64,000 nucleotides of DNA from Parapedobacter luteus (GCF_900168055.1 NZ_FUYS01000014.1:38723-102722), one strand, 5' to 3'. Positions 36,718 through 47,001 are shown, counted from the stretch's first letter. Numbers and translations: made by a program. Notes: a model not told the origin generated them from the letters alone.

Positions 36718-39249
36718 ATGATAATGAAGGCATGGCTGGCAGTGATGGGAGTGGTCATTTCCCTATCCATCGCGTTGGCTCAAACAACCGTCAACGGAAC
36801 AGTAACCGATGAATCGACAGGAGCCCCTATCACCGGGGTCACAATATCGCTGGTCAACTCTCCTACGGGCACTTCAACTGACAGTACGGGTCGCTACAGG
36901 CTGCAACTTAACACGCCGGCAACAGCTATCCGATTCAGCGCGCTGGGGTATAAGACCATTGTCAAACAACTCATTCCAGGAGTATCGCAAACCATCGATG
37001 CCGCGCTGGAAGAAGATGCGCAGCATCTCGATGAAGTAGTAGTAAGCGGCAAAGGGCGCTACCGTAATCGCAATAATCCAGCTGTTGATCTCATTCGACA
37101 AGTAATTGCGCATAAGCGCGTAAATCGCCTGTCGCGATTTGACTATGTATCCTTTGATGCGTACGAAAAAATCATGATGGCGGTAAGCGATCTACCGAAG
37201 TCGATTACCAATAATGCGCTTACCCGGGGATACCGGTTTGCTTTTGAAAATGTAGACACCACATTGGTCCCCGGTCGTTCCCTACTACCCATATACCTTG
37301 AGGAAAGCTTATCACAGCGTTATGAACGATTGCACCCACAAGCTACAAAAACCATTGTAACCGCTCATAAAAAGACCGAACTCGACCAACGATATGTCAA
37401 CAACCAAAATATTGAGACCTACTTCAAATTTATCCATACCGATATTGATATTTACGAAAATAATATCCTAATCCTGAACAAGCCGTTTCTTGGCCCTACG
37501 GCGGATGCCGCGCCATTGTTCTATAAATTCTTCATTACCGACACGATCTCCAACGCCGAAGGCCAGTTTGTGGAACTCACGTTCGTACCTCGCAACAAGG
37601 AGGACCGCCTATTTTCAGGCAAATTGCAAGTAACGCTCGACGGTAACTTTGGAATACGCCGCGCTGACATCTGGATAGATCATCACGCCAACCTCAACTG
37701 GGTAAACCAAATTGAAATATCCTTACGCTTTAATCGCCACCACAATGGCATTTACCTGTTGGCTTATAGCGATGTGCAAATAAATTTCGGGTTGTTTGAA
37801 GGTAAGCGCGGTGCGTTCGGCCAACGCACACTGGCTTATGATAATTATGATACAGAAACGACTATTCCCCCAAGCACCTTTAGTGGCCAGCAATGGGTAA
37901 AAGCCGGTGATGCGGAGCACAAGACGGAAAGCGAATGGCAGAACATGCGCCCAATTCAATTGACGGAGGTGGAGGGCAAGACATACGCCAACATCGATAG
38001 CCTTCAACATAACAAGGCTTTCCGCAAGACATTGAAAGTGGGATATCTCGTCTCCCAGAGCTTTCTCTATGCGGGGCCGATAGAGTTTGGGCCATTGGAA
38101 TATTCATACAGCCACAACGACCTTGAAGGCAGCCGGGTGAGGTTGAGTGGCCGAACGACCAGGCAATTTTCCGAGAAACTGTATGGCGAGGCCTACACGG
38201 CTTACGGATTTCGCGACAACCGAATAAAGGTGTTTGGAGCCGTTGCTCAGACACTTAATGGCCGTCGCGTAGGCGAATATCCGGCTCACTACCTGCAGGC
38301 GACATATCACCAGGATGCGCGAGAACCCGGCCAGTTGCTCGGATTCCGCAACGGCGATAGCTTCACCCGCTCCTTTCGCAGCGGTGAACAGCGCAACTGG
38401 TTGTATCATCACGCCTTCCGGTTCAACCACGTTATCGAATTTGGCAACCATGTGATGCTGCAAACGTTCATTGCTACACAACGGCAGTCCCCCGCCGCAC
38501 AGCTGCATTTCGTCACCGCAGGCGCTTCTGCCGATACCCTTAATGCACTGCGGACATCAGAACTCGGCGTTGATCTACGCTGGGCTCCGAATGAAGAGTT
38601 TTTCCAACGCAATTTGGAACGCACGCCGATAGTTAACGAATATCCAGTGTTCAATCTACGGTATAATATGGGATTGAGGGGCATTTTCGGCGGCGAATAT
38701 CCTTACCATGCGCTACGATTGAATGTCTTCAAACGGGTGTTCCTTTCCCAGTTGGGCCTCGCCGATATAAACGTAGGCACCGGATATATTTTCGGAACGG
38801 TACCTTATCCACTGCTGGACATCCCCAATGCCAACCAGACCTACGTATTGACGCCGGATGCCTATAGCCTGATGAACAACCTCGAATTCGTAAGCGACCA
38901 ATACATCAAACTGAACATCGAACACCGCCTGCATGGATTCATCCTCAACAAAATCCCATTGCTGAAAAAGACAAAAATGCGGGAGTTAGCAGGGTTTAAG
39001 CTCCTATATGGCAACGTGCGACCGGAAAATCACCCGCAAAACAACCCCGATGTCTTCTTACTACCGACAGATGGCCAGGGTCGCGCCACAACCTTTGTAC
39101 TGACGAGGAAACCCTATATGGAAGCCAGCGTCGGTCTGGAAAACATCTTAAACATACTTCGGCTAGAATATGTCCGGAGATTGTCGTACCTTGACCATCC
39201 CGATATCGATAAAGGCGGGGTACGCTTCAGTGTGAAAGTAGATTTTTAG
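36718..39249 (+). CDS. DUF5686 / carboxypeptidase-like regulatory domain outer membrane protein
   Basis: A signal peptide (MKAWLAVMGVVISLSIALAQ) is followed by a carboxypeptidase-regulatory-like beta-sandwich (TVNGTVTDESTGAPITGVTI, about residues 25-105), then the long DUF5686 region with ALEEDAQHLDEVVVSG, NPAVDLIRQVIAHK and NYVSFDAYEKI-like residues, and a barrel-like C-terminus ending VRFSVKVDF. About 843 aa, usual for the family, which is common in Bacteroidota outer membranes and of unknown function. Start codons at 36694, 36718 and 36724 are all possible. A crotonase gene follows 29 bases later. Confidence 0.87.
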   Translation: MIMKAWLAVMGVVISLSIALAQTTVNGTVTDESTGAPITGVTISLVNSPTGTSTDSTGRYRLQLNTPATAIRFSALGYKTIVKQLIPGVSQTIDAALEEDAQHLDEVVVSGKGRYRNRNNPAVDLIRQVIAHKRVNRLSRFDYVSFDAYEKIMMAVSDLPKSITNNALTRGYRFAFENVDTTLVPGRSLLPIYLEESLSQRYERLHPQATKTIVTAHKKTELDQRYVNNQNIETYFKFIHTDIDIYENNILILNKPFLGPTADAAPLFYKFFITDTISNAEGQFVELTFVPRNKEDRLFSGKLQVTLDGNFGIRRADIWIDHHANLNWVNQIEISLRFNRHHNGIYLLAYSDVQINFGLFEGKRGAFGQRTLAYDNYDTETTIPPSTFSGQQWVKAGDAEHKTESEWQNMRPIQLTEVEGKTYANIDSLQHNKAFRKTLKVGYLVSQSFLYAGPIEFGPLEYSYSHNDLEGSRVRLSGRTTRQFSEKLYGEAYTAYGFRDNRIKVFGAVAQTLNGRRVGEYPAHYLQATYHQDAREPGQLLGFRNGDSFTRSFRSGEQRNWLYHHAFRFNHVIEFGNHVMLQTFIATQRQSPAAQLHFVTAGASADTLNALRTSELGVDLRWAPNEEFFQRNLERTPIVNEYPVFNLRYNMGLRGIFGGEYPYHALRLNVFKRVFLSQLGLADINVGTGYIFGTVPYPLLDIPNANQTYVLTPDAYSLMNNLEFVSDQYIKLNIEHRLHGFILNKIPLLKKTKMRELAGFKLLYGNVRPENHPQNNPDVFLLPTDGQGRATTFVLTRKPYMEASVGLENILNILRLEYVRRLSYLDHPDIDKGGVRFSVKVDF

Positions 39250-39278
39250 TTTACGTCAAACGTCTAACTGCAAAGGCT

Positions 39279-40046
39279 ATGAAATACCAAAACTTATTGG
39301 TCCACGACGAAAGCCAGATACGGCATATCGTCATCAATCGAGTTGAGAAATTGAATGCATTGAATAAACCAACGCTTGCAGCGTTACATGAAGCAGTTAA
39401 GGATGCGTTGGCTGAGCCCAACGTGCGGGGAATCATTCTTACCGGAGCCGGCGATAAGGCCTTCGTGGCTGGAGCAGACATTGTGGAATTCGCAACTTTC
39501 AATGCGGTGCAGGGGCGCGAGTTGGCTCAGGAGGGGCAAACAAACGTATTTGACATCATACACCATGCCAGTAAACCCATCGTAGCCGCCATCAACGGCT
39601 ACGCGTTAGGCGGCGGCCTTGAACTGGCGTTGGCTTGCCACATTCGCCTCGCAACCACTTACGCCAAGCTGGGATTGCCTGAAGTTTCGCTGGGCTTGAT
39701 TCCTGGCTACGGCGGTACGCAACGTCTTACCCAGTTGGTAGGGCGGGGAAAAGCCATGGAAATCATCCTTACCGGAGATATGATATCCGCTGATGAAGCA
39801 TTGCGGGCGGGTCTGGTCAATTATGTGGTCGAACCTGCCGATCTACTTCCCAAGGCCACCCATATGCTTCAGCGCATTGCCTCGCGCTCGCCGAATGCGA
39901 TTGCCGCGGCCATCCGGGCCGTTAATGCCGGTCTCCCACAACACGGGTTCGAAACGGAGATCAAGGAATTCGGCAAGTGCTTTGATACGCCGGACTTCAA
40001 GGAAGGGGTGTCTGCGTTTTTGGAGAAGCGAAAACCAAACTTCTAA
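39279..40046 (+). CDS. Enoyl-CoA hydratase/isomerase family protein (crotonase)
   Basis: A 255-aa crotonase. The oxyanion-hole segments are AFVAGADIVEF and NGYALGGGLELALACH, and the catalytic Glu pair is in LGLPEVSLGLIPGYGGTQRL, where both positions of the hydratase active site are filled. It should hydrate short- or medium-chain enoyl-CoA. No thiolase or dehydrogenase of beta-oxidation is beside it, so the pathway is not shown by context. Confidence 0.93.
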   Translation: MKYQNLLVHDESQIRHIVINRVEKLNALNKPTLAALHEAVKDALAEPNVRGIILTGAGDKAFVAGADIVEFATFNAVQGRELAQEGQTNVFDIIHHASKPIVAAINGYALGGGLELALACHIRLATTYAKLGLPEVSLGLIPGYGGTQRLTQLVGRGKAMEIILTGDMISADEALRAGLVNYVVEPADLLPKATHMLQRIASRSPNAIAAAIRAVNAGLPQHGFETEIKEFGKCFDTPDFKEGVSAFLEKRKPNF

Positions 40047-40082
40047 TAGGGCGTTATTTGGGTATTGTTATCAATTTGATGT

Positions 40083-41144
40083 ATGTCCTATACTGTATTC
40101 AATCAGAAAGAGCGGAATACCGTTATCCTTGTACTTCTAATCGTATTGGGGGCAATTATCCTATACGCCGTAAGGGATATCTTTGGGGCACTACTCGGCA
40201 CCATGGTCATGTACACGATATTCAGGCCACTTAACAGGTGGCTGGTGGAGCGGCTGAAATGGCGTCGGCCGCTCGCCGCGTTGATCATCATCGTTATTTC
40301 TTTTCTCATTATTGTATTGCCTTTTATGGGGATTGGCGCCATGCTAACCAATAAGATAGTTAGCTTGGTCAAAAATCCTGAATGGATTGAAAATATCGCA
40401 AACACCATCAATGAGTTTGCTGGCGACAAATTAGGCAAACCGGATCTGCTCCAGGAGCAACTGGAGCGAAGCGCTTCCTACTTGGGGAGCCTTGTTACTT
40501 CGCTGCTCACTGGTGCTGCAGGCCTTTTCCTGGACATCGCCGTGATGTATTTCCTGTTGTATTTTATCTTTGTCAATTTCAGGAGTTTCGAACGGGGGCT
40601 CCTTCGTTATTCGCCCTTCAACGTTGAAAATGCGGTCCGATTTGGCCACGAACTACGCAACATTACATACTCCAATGTATTGGGCCAGACCCTTATTGCA
40701 CTGGTGCAAGGAAGCTGCCTCACCCTTGGTTTTTGGATATTCGGTTTTGATGATGCACTGTTCTGGGGGGTAATATGCGCCATTCTCTCGTTTGTCCCCC
40801 TACTCGGACCACCACTTATCTTCGTGCCTGCCGCCATCATTGCCTTCACCCAAGGCAACAACGTAAGCGCAATTGGGTTGCTAGTGTATGGATTTGTTAT
40901 TGTCATCAACATCGACAACCTTTTGCGTCTGTTGATAGCCAAGAAAGTAGGCGATATCCATCCCATTATTACCGTGGTTGGCGTCATTATCGGCTTGCCG
41001 CTATTTGGTGTAATGGGTTTGGTATATGGTCCACTTCTCCTGTCGTATTTCCTCATTACTGTGCGTATTTATGAGGCGAGTAAGAAAGAAATCGCCTTAG
41101 GTAAAGAAATTGTCGTGAAAGACCCGCGGCCTCCACGTAGCTAA
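40083..41144 (+). CDS. AI-2E family transporter (YdiK/PerM-like permease)
   Basis: 353 aa, about eight membrane segments, with the conserved PLLGPPLIFVPAAIIAF region and GDIHPIITVVGVIIGLPLFG followed by the C-terminal VYGPLLLSYF, typical of the UPF0118/AI-2E family. Members range from autoinducer-2 exporters to sodium/proton antiporters, so the substrate is open. It is 36 bases after the crotonase gene, same strand. Confidence 0.92.
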   Translation: MSYTVFNQKERNTVILVLLIVLGAIILYAVRDIFGALLGTMVMYTIFRPLNRWLVERLKWRRPLAALIIIVISFLIIVLPFMGIGAMLTNKIVSLVKNPEWIENIANTINEFAGDKLGKPDLLQEQLERSASYLGSLVTSLLTGAAGLFLDIAVMYFLLYFIFVNFRSFERGLLRYSPFNVENAVRFGHELRNITYSNVLGQTLIALVQGSCLTLGFWIFGFDDALFWGVICAILSFVPLLGPPLIFVPAAIIAFTQGNNVSAIGLLVYGFVIVINIDNLLRLLIAKKVGDIHPIITVVGVIIGLPLFGVMGLVYGPLLLSYFLITVRIYEASKKEIALGKEIVVKDPRPPRS

Positions 41145-41169
41145 ATTTTTTTAATTGCTCGGGCAACCC

Positions 41170-41177
41170 TATCTTTG
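41170..41177 (+). promoter_or_regulatory. Promoter -7 box for the DUF2891 gene
   Basis: TATCTTTG, 22 bases before ATG 41200; no -33 TTG at standard spacing. Confidence 0.4.
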
Positions 41178-41199
41178 GTGCTATATCCCAACAACGACT

Positions 41200-42297
41200 A
41201 TGCGCAACACCACCCTCTTATTCTTGCTGACGTGTATTTGTCATATTAGCTTTGCCCAAGGCCCGGCCCACTACCTGTCGGACGGCGATACCATTAAACT
41301 AACACCTGCCGGAGCGTCACATCTTGCTCAATTGCCTCTGGCTTGCATGCAGCAGGCCTATCCTTATAAAACAGGAGTTGTTTTTACCGATACTACGCTT
41401 ATCCAAGAGCCCATGCAGTATCATCCGGCGTTCTATGGGTGCTTCGACTGGCATAGCAGTGTACATGGCCATTGGATGCTGGTTCGGTTGCTGAAATTGT
41501 TCCCCGACCTGCCGGAAGCCTCCTCGATAAGGCATAAACTTGCAGAAAACCTTTCAGCGACAAATATTGCAAAGGAAGTGGCGCTTTTCGAGGGACTCAA
41601 TAAAAGCTTCGAACGGACGTATGGCTGGGCATGGCTGCTCCAGCTTCAAACGGAACTCCTGTCATGGGAAGATTCGCTTGGTAAACAATTGAGTCGAAAC
41701 CTCCAACCGCTAGCCAACGTGCTGGCCCAGTCATATAAGGAATACCTGCCCAAAATGAACTATGCTATTCGCGTGGGCGAACATTCCAACCTTGCCTTTG
41801 GACTCAGGCTTGCCTATGACTACGCCGCCGAAATGGGTGATGCAGGACTTCAGGACGTCATTCATCAGACGGCAATGCGTTTCTACGCGAAAGATAAAGG
41901 CTGCCCACTTAACTGGGAACCCGGCGGCGCAGACTTCCTGAGTCCTTGTCTCGAAGAGGCAGACTTGATGTGGCGCATATTGCCCGCCGCCGAATACCGT
42001 AAGTGGTTGAAAGATTTCCTTCCTCAGCTGTCAAAAAAATCGTTCGACCTTGAACCGGGTACAGTAAGTGACCGTACCGATGGCAAGCTCGTACACCTTG
42101 ACGGTTTAAACCTCAGCCGCGCATGGTGTTTGTATGGCATCGCCCGCCATTCGGGCAAAAACGAACAACGCCTGACAGCACTGGCCAAGGCGCATATGGA
42201 AGTTGCCTTGCCCCATGTCGCCAGTGGCGACTACATGGGCGAACATTGGCTGGCTTCCTTTGCTGTATACGCACTTACCGCTCAACATAATCTTTAA
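41200..42297 (+). CDS. DUF2891 domain-containing secreted protein
   Basis: Signal peptide TTLLFLLTCICHISFAQ, then a 340-residue helical DUF2891 region with HPAFYGCFDWHSSVHGHWML, YGWAWLLQLQTEL, GEHSNLAFGLRLAYDYA and DFLSPCLEEADLMWR. The repeated aromatic and acidic motifs look like an alpha/alpha-barrel enzyme, possibly acting on carbohydrate, but no activity is known to me. The ATG at 41200 follows a promoter box; an upstream TTG is not credible. The SDR gene starts 17 bases after its stop. Confidence 0.9.
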   Translation: MRNTTLLFLLTCICHISFAQGPAHYLSDGDTIKLTPAGASHLAQLPLACMQQAYPYKTGVVFTDTTLIQEPMQYHPAFYGCFDWHSSVHGHWMLVRLLKLFPDLPEASSIRHKLAENLSATNIAKEVALFEGLNKSFERTYGWAWLLQLQTELLSWEDSLGKQLSRNLQPLANVLAQSYKEYLPKMNYAIRVGEHSNLAFGLRLAYDYAAEMGDAGLQDVIHQTAMRFYAKDKGCPLNWEPGGADFLSPCLEEADLMWRILPAAEYRKWLKDFLPQLSKKSFDLEPGTVSDRTDGKLVHLDGLNLSRAWCLYGIARHSGKNEQRLTALAKAHMEVALPHVASGDYMGEHWLASFAVYALTAQHNL

Positions 42298-42314
42298 ATA
42301 CTCGTTTTTGATTC

Positions 42315-43073
42315 ATGCAGGTTTCACTCAATCAGCAACGCATTTTGGTTACCGGCGCTTCGCGAGGGATAGGTGCAGCCATCGCAAGCCAACTGTCCCA
42401 AGCGGGAGCAAACGTTTTACTGCACTATCATAAAAACAAGATAGCCGCCCAACGATTAAAGGACAATCTGCCCGGCGATGCTGCTTTGGTGCCATGCGAC
42501 CTATCCGACCTTGAGGCCGTGAAAGGATGGATCCCTAGGCTGGTAGATATGTACGGCCGGATCGACGCCATTGTCAATAACGCGGGCATCGCGCTGTCCG
42601 TTCCTGACGATTGTCCCACGGACGAGTGGTTGGCAGCGTGGCACCAAACAATCAACATCAACCTCAATGCCTTAGCCATCATCTGTAAGGAGTTTGTCGA
42701 GCATGCAAGGACCAGTAAGAATGGTCGAATCATCAATATCTCCTCCCGTGCGGCATTCCGCGGCGATACTCCGGACTACCTGGCTTATGCCGCATCAAAG
42801 TCTGCGATTGTTGGTTTCACACGCTCACTCGCCCGATACTATGGCAAGGAAGGCATCAAAGCGTTTATTGTAGCGCCCGGCTTTACCCGCACGGATATGG
42901 CACAAGACTTCATGAACCAATATGGCGAGGATTATGCACTGAACGATATCGCATTGCCCCATCTCACGAAACCTGGCGATATTGCACCAATGGTGACATT
43001 ACTGTGCTCGGGATTGGCAGACCATGCCACCGGCGCAACAATTGATATCAATGCTGGCTCGTATGTTCACTAA
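42315..43073 (+). CDS. SDR family oxidoreductase (3-oxoacyl-reductase-like)
   Basis: 252-aa classical short-chain dehydrogenase. Cofactor motif TGASRGIGAAIA, NNAGIA, the catalytic Ser in INISSRAAF and YxxxK as YAASK, and a C-terminal GATIDINAGSYVH. Resembles FabG-type reductases, but the location away from fatty acid genes and next to a DUF2891 protein makes a specialised substrate likely. Confidence 0.9.
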   Translation: MQVSLNQQRILVTGASRGIGAAIASQLSQAGANVLLHYHKNKIAAQRLKDNLPGDAALVPCDLSDLEAVKGWIPRLVDMYGRIDAIVNNAGIALSVPDDCPTDEWLAAWHQTININLNALAIICKEFVEHARTSKNGRIINISSRAAFRGDTPDYLAYAASKSAIVGFTRSLARYYGKEGIKAFIVAPGFTRTDMAQDFMNQYGEDYALNDIALPHLTKPGDIAPMVTLLCSGLADHATGATIDINAGSYVH

Positions 43074-43178
43074 ACCGACAGCACCCCCGGTTTACCGCCA
43101 ATCGATTAATTGGGAATAACCACAACGGCAACGCTCATTTTTGTTGAATATGTGTTCGCGAATGCGAAGCATTTTATC

Positions 43179-43186
43179 TAAGTTTG
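43179..43186 (+). promoter_or_regulatory. Promoter -7 box for glyS
   Basis: TAAGTTTG ends 7 bases before ATG 43194, so the transcript probably starts at or within 1-2 bases of the start codon. A GTTCG at 43154-43158 is a poor -33 candidate. Confidence 0.5.
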
Positions 43187-43193
43187 CCGTCTT

Positions 43194-44657
43194 ATGAGCA
43201 AACAGGACGATTTCTTCAAAAACGTAATTTCACACGCCAAGGAATACGGATTTGTGTTCCCTTCAAGCGAAATATATGATGGCCTGAGCGCCGTGTATGA
43301 CTACGGGCAGTTGGGCGCTGAACTCAAAAACAACCTGAAAACCTATTGGTGGAAATCCATGGTGCAACTCCATGAAAACATAGTGGGTATTGACGCCGCC
43401 ATTTTCATGCATCCCACGACGTGGAAGGCTTCCGGGCATGTAGACGGCTTTAACGACCCCATGATAGACAATAAGGACTCGAAGAAGCGTTACCGGGCCG
43501 ACCAGCTTATCGAAGACAAAATTGCGCGCTATGAAGCGGATGGCAAAAAAGAAGAAGCCCAACAACTACAGGCCGGCCTCGACGCTGCGCTGAACGCCGA
43601 CGACCTACCTACGCTCAAAGCACTTATCGAAGCACATCATATAGTCTGCCCGTTGTCAGGCACCAAAAACTGGACAGATGTACGGCAGTTCAATCTCATG
43701 TTCTCCACCCAAATGGGTGCATCGGCTGAAGATGCTGAAACGGTGTATTTGCGGCCGGAAACCGCTCAGGGGATCTTCGTCAATTTCCTGAACGTACAAA
43801 AAAGCGGCCGGATGAAAGTTCCTTTCGGAATTGCGCAGATTGGCAAAGCGTTTCGCAACGAGGTTATTGCCCGCCAATTTATCATGCGCATGCGCGAGTT
43901 TGAGCAAATGGAAATGCAATTTTTTGTGCGGCCCGGCACAGAGCTCGATTGGTACAATCAATGGAAAGAAACCCGCCTGAAATGGCATCTCGCTATTGGC
44001 GGCAATCCAGCAAAATACCGCTACCATGATCATGTCAAGCTCGCCCACTATGCCAATGCTGCGGTGGATATCGAATACGAATTTCCGTTTGGTTTCAAAG
44101 AGGTAGAGGGCATCCACTCACGGACCGACTTTGACCTTAGCCAACACCAAAAATATTCGGGTAAGAAGCTGCAATATTTTGACCCCGAAATCAATCAGAA
44201 TTACGTGCCTTACGTGATCGAAACGTCCATCGGCTTGGATCGATTATTTCTGACTGTGCTGTGCAATGCCTTTGAAGAGCAGGATTTAAGTACTGCCGAT
44301 AAGCAGGATTCTCGTTCGGTATTGCACTTCCATCCAACCTTGGCACCAGTAAAAGCCGCCGTACTTCCACTGACCAAGAAGGATGGTCTGCCCGACAAGG
44401 CTCGGGAAATTCTCAACAGGCTCAAAATTGATTATAACGTACAGTATGATGAGAAAGATTCCATCGGCAAGCGCTATAGGCGACAAGACGCCATCGGTAC
44501 CCCCTTCTGCATTACGGTCGATTATCAATCATTGGAAGACGACACCGTGACGCTCCGCCACCGTGATAGTATGGAGCAGGAGCGCGTGGCTACGGCCGAT
44601 TTGGAGAAAATCGTTGGCGATCTTGTTGGTTGGAAAAACCTGCTGGGCAACCTATAA
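43194..44657 (+). CDS. glyS: Glycine--tRNA ligase, alpha2 class II type
   Basis: 487 aa, the single-chain dimeric form. The class II motifs are visible: FKNVISHAKEYGFVFPSSEI at the start, TWKASGHVDGFNDPM, motif 2 around IAQIGKAFRNEV, IMRMREFEQMEMQFFV, and motif 3 in VIETSIGLDRLFL. The anticodon-binding domain at the C-terminus reads LHFHPTLAPVKAAVLPL. The start is fixed by family alignment. It is a single gene; a fucosidase gene converges on it 13 bases past its stop. Confidence 0.97.
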   Translation: MSKQDDFFKNVISHAKEYGFVFPSSEIYDGLSAVYDYGQLGAELKNNLKTYWWKSMVQLHENIVGIDAAIFMHPTTWKASGHVDGFNDPMIDNKDSKKRYRADQLIEDKIARYEADGKKEEAQQLQAGLDAALNADDLPTLKALIEAHHIVCPLSGTKNWTDVRQFNLMFSTQMGASAEDAETVYLRPETAQGIFVNFLNVQKSGRMKVPFGIAQIGKAFRNEVIARQFIMRMREFEQMEMQFFVRPGTELDWYNQWKETRLKWHLAIGGNPAKYRYHDHVKLAHYANAAVDIEYEFPFGFKEVEGIHSRTDFDLSQHQKYSGKKLQYFDPEINQNYVPYVIETSIGLDRLFLTVLCNAFEEQDLSTADKQDSRSVLHFHPTLAPVKAAVLPLTKKDGLPDKAREILNRLKIDYNVQYDEKDSIGKRYRRQDAIGTPFCITVDYQSLEDDTVTLRHRDSMEQERVATADLEKIVGDLVGWKNLLGNL

Positions 44658-44670
44658 AGCCATCGGTCGT

Positions 44671-46989
44671 TCATCCACCGGTAGATGTTATCCGGCCATT
44701 TACCATAACGTCTACCGGCTTACCGGAAGGGGAGTGAATACGATAATCTACCACTTTCCCGTCCTTCCACGTAATATCCACCGTATAATTGCCGCGTGCC
44801 TTCAACCCTTTCACTTCGCCCGTAGCCCACGCAGGCGGTAATGCCGGCAGAAGGTGGATAAATCCGGCATGACTCTGCAACAACATCTCAGCAATCCCCG
44901 CCGTACCACCGAAATTGCCATCAATCTGAAATGGAGGATGTGCGCAAAATAAGTTGGGATAGGTTCCGGCGCGAGCTCCGCTGTAATCCGTCTCCTCACC
45001 AAACGCCGGCCGTAGCAACTGCCGCAAGATCTCCAAGGCATGATCGCCATCCTGCAATCTCGCCCAAAACAAGATTTTCCAAGCCCGGCTCCATCCCGTT
45101 CCTTCGTCCCCCCTTACCAGTAAGGTCTTCCTTGCTGCCTCGGCCCACTCGGGCGTGGTCTGTGGAGAAATAAAGGCCGCTGGATACAGGCCATAAAGGT
45201 GAGAGACGTGACGATGCTGCGGCTCAGGCTCGTTATATTCTTCCAGCCACTCCATGACACGGCCATCACGGCCTATCCGTACGGGCGGTGGCAGGTTGGA
45301 CACATTATTACGTAGGGTATCCACAAAAACGTCATCTACCCCTAATACTTCCGCTGCGGCAATCACGTTGCCGTACAGTTCGCGTACAATTTGATTATCA
45401 ATCGTCGGCCCCATAACCACACTTGCCCGATTGCCATTCGGCATGATAAAAGCATTTTCTGGCGATACAGAAGGAGCTGTAACCAACCAGCCGTGCTGCG
45501 GCTCCCTGATGAGCGTGTGGTGATAAAAGCGAGCTGCATCCTTTAAAATCGGGAAAACATCGGCCAGATAGGCTGTATCCTTGGTAAAAAGATAGTGTTC
45601 CCAAAGGTGATTGCACAGCCAACCAGACGCGGTACTAGCCCCCCATGACGCCTGTTCGCCAGGAGCCGAATAACCCCATACGTTGGTCATCATATAGCAT
45701 ACCCACCCAGGCGCATCATAGTAAGCCTTAGCTGTGTTTGCTCCTTCTTGGGCAACGGCCTTAATCATATCAATAAAAGGCCCGTGCAATTCAGACAAAT
45801 TACTCACCTCCACTGGCCAATGGTTCATCTGCGCGTTGATGTTAAGGTGGTAATCGCCATTCCAAGGCGTTTGCACCTGATGAGCCCACAACCCTTGAAG
45901 ATTGGGCGGCAACAGGCCCGGACGGGTGCTGCTAATGCTTAAGTAACGCCCATATTGGAAATATAACGCAGCAAAGGCATTGTCACTTGCCGGATTTTCA
46001 AAAAAACGTTTTAGGCGCTCATCGGTAGGAATATCAGCGGCGACTCCACCAGCTAACGTTAAAGACACCCTATCAAACAACTGCCGAAATGCAGCGACGT
46101 GACTTTCCTTCAGCGTATTATAAGGTTGTACCATTGCTGTAGCCAAAAGAGCGGCCGACTGTGAGGCAAACGAATTGTCCCTGAAATCTGTTGCGGCCGA
46201 AAAATACAGTGTGGCTTCGTCAGCTCCAACCACCCGCAGCGCATTGCCTTCCCTGACCAATCTGCCTCCCTCATGTTGGATGCGTATACGGGCAAGATAT
46301 TGCATGCCCTGCCGTCCGTAGCCATCATTCAACACTCCAGAAAGCCGCAATTCATTATCTATCACCGTGGTTGTGCCCCGTTCTTCCCGGGCCAAGGTTA
46401 CCGAAAAGTCCAAGGCCTGCGGCTGATCTGCTGTAAGCCGGATGATCCCGACATCGCCTTCAAATGCGGTAAAATACTCCCGCTGAAAACCGACGTCTGC
46501 CACTTGGTACATGGTAGCAGCAACAGCCGTCGTGATATCCAGTTGTCTGCGGTAGCCTTGGACTTCCCCTTTTCCATGGTGATATTGGATAAGCAGTTCG
46601 CCGAGCGTCTGAAAGCATCCAAATGGCACATTGGCCCCATTGCCATGGCCACTGCCAGCCCCCTCACACACAAAGTTCGCGTTTACCAGCTTTTCGGCTT
46701 CATCATTTCGACCTTGCAATAATAGTTTTTGAATATCACCCACACGCTTATGTGCTTCGTAATTGTTTGCATCCTGCGGGCTACCAGACCAGAGCGTGAT
46801 TTCGTTCAACACTATCTTTTCAGCGCTCACGCCGCCATCGGGCATCATACCCAAACGGCCATTACCCAATGGCAGGCTTTCCTCCCAACGGCAAGCAGGT
46901 TTATCGTACCACAGCTGCAACGGTTTTTCTTCTGCTGATAATACCGTGAAGGTGATAATACCGGCTAAAGCCAATCCGTATTTCTTCAT
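44671..46989 (-). CDS. Glycoside hydrolase family 95 protein (alpha-L-fucosidase)
   Basis: 772 aa with signal peptide (LALAGIITFTVLSA). GH95 marks: LWYDKPACRWEESLPLGNGR at the N-terminus, the Asn pair in DYHLNINAQMNHWP, the proton-donor Glu region YNEPEPQHRHVSHLYGLYP, and a C-terminal beta domain. Inverting enzyme; most members act on alpha-1,2-linked fucose, though some cleave galactose. Acts outside the cytoplasm. It follows the GH29 gene, 12 bases apart on the same strand, so the two are probably cotranscribed. Confidence 0.93.
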   Translation of the reverse strand: MKKYGLALAGIITFTVLSAEEKPLQLWYDKPACRWEESLPLGNGRLGMMPDGGVSAEKIVLNEITLWSGSPQDANNYEAHKRVGDIQKLLLQGRNDEAEKLVNANFVCEGAGSGHGNGANVPFGCFQTLGELLIQYHHGKGEVQGYRRQLDITTAVAATMYQVADVGFQREYFTAFEGDVGIIRLTADQPQALDFSVTLAREERGTTTVIDNELRLSGVLNDGYGRQGMQYLARIRIQHEGGRLVREGNALRVVGADEATLYFSAATDFRDNSFASQSAALLATAMVQPYNTLKESHVAAFRQLFDRVSLTLAGGVAADIPTDERLKRFFENPASDNAFAALYFQYGRYLSISSTRPGLLPPNLQGLWAHQVQTPWNGDYHLNINAQMNHWPVEVSNLSELHGPFIDMIKAVAQEGANTAKAYYDAPGWVCYMMTNVWGYSAPGEQASWGASTASGWLCNHLWEHYLFTKDTAYLADVFPILKDAARFYHHTLIREPQHGWLVTAPSVSPENAFIMPNGNRASVVMGPTIDNQIVRELYGNVIAAAEVLGVDDVFVDTLRNNVSNLPPPVRIGRDGRVMEWLEEYNEPEPQHRHVSHLYGLYPAAFISPQTTPEWAEAARKTLLVRGDEGTGWSRAWKILFWARLQDGDHALEILRQLLRPAFGEETDYSGARAGTYPNLFCAHPPFQIDGNFGGTAGIAEMLLQSHAGFIHLLPALPPAWATGEVKGLKARGNYTVDITWKDGKVVDYRIHSPSGKPVDVMVNGRITSTGG

Positions 46990-47001
46990 ATCAACAAGCG
47001 A

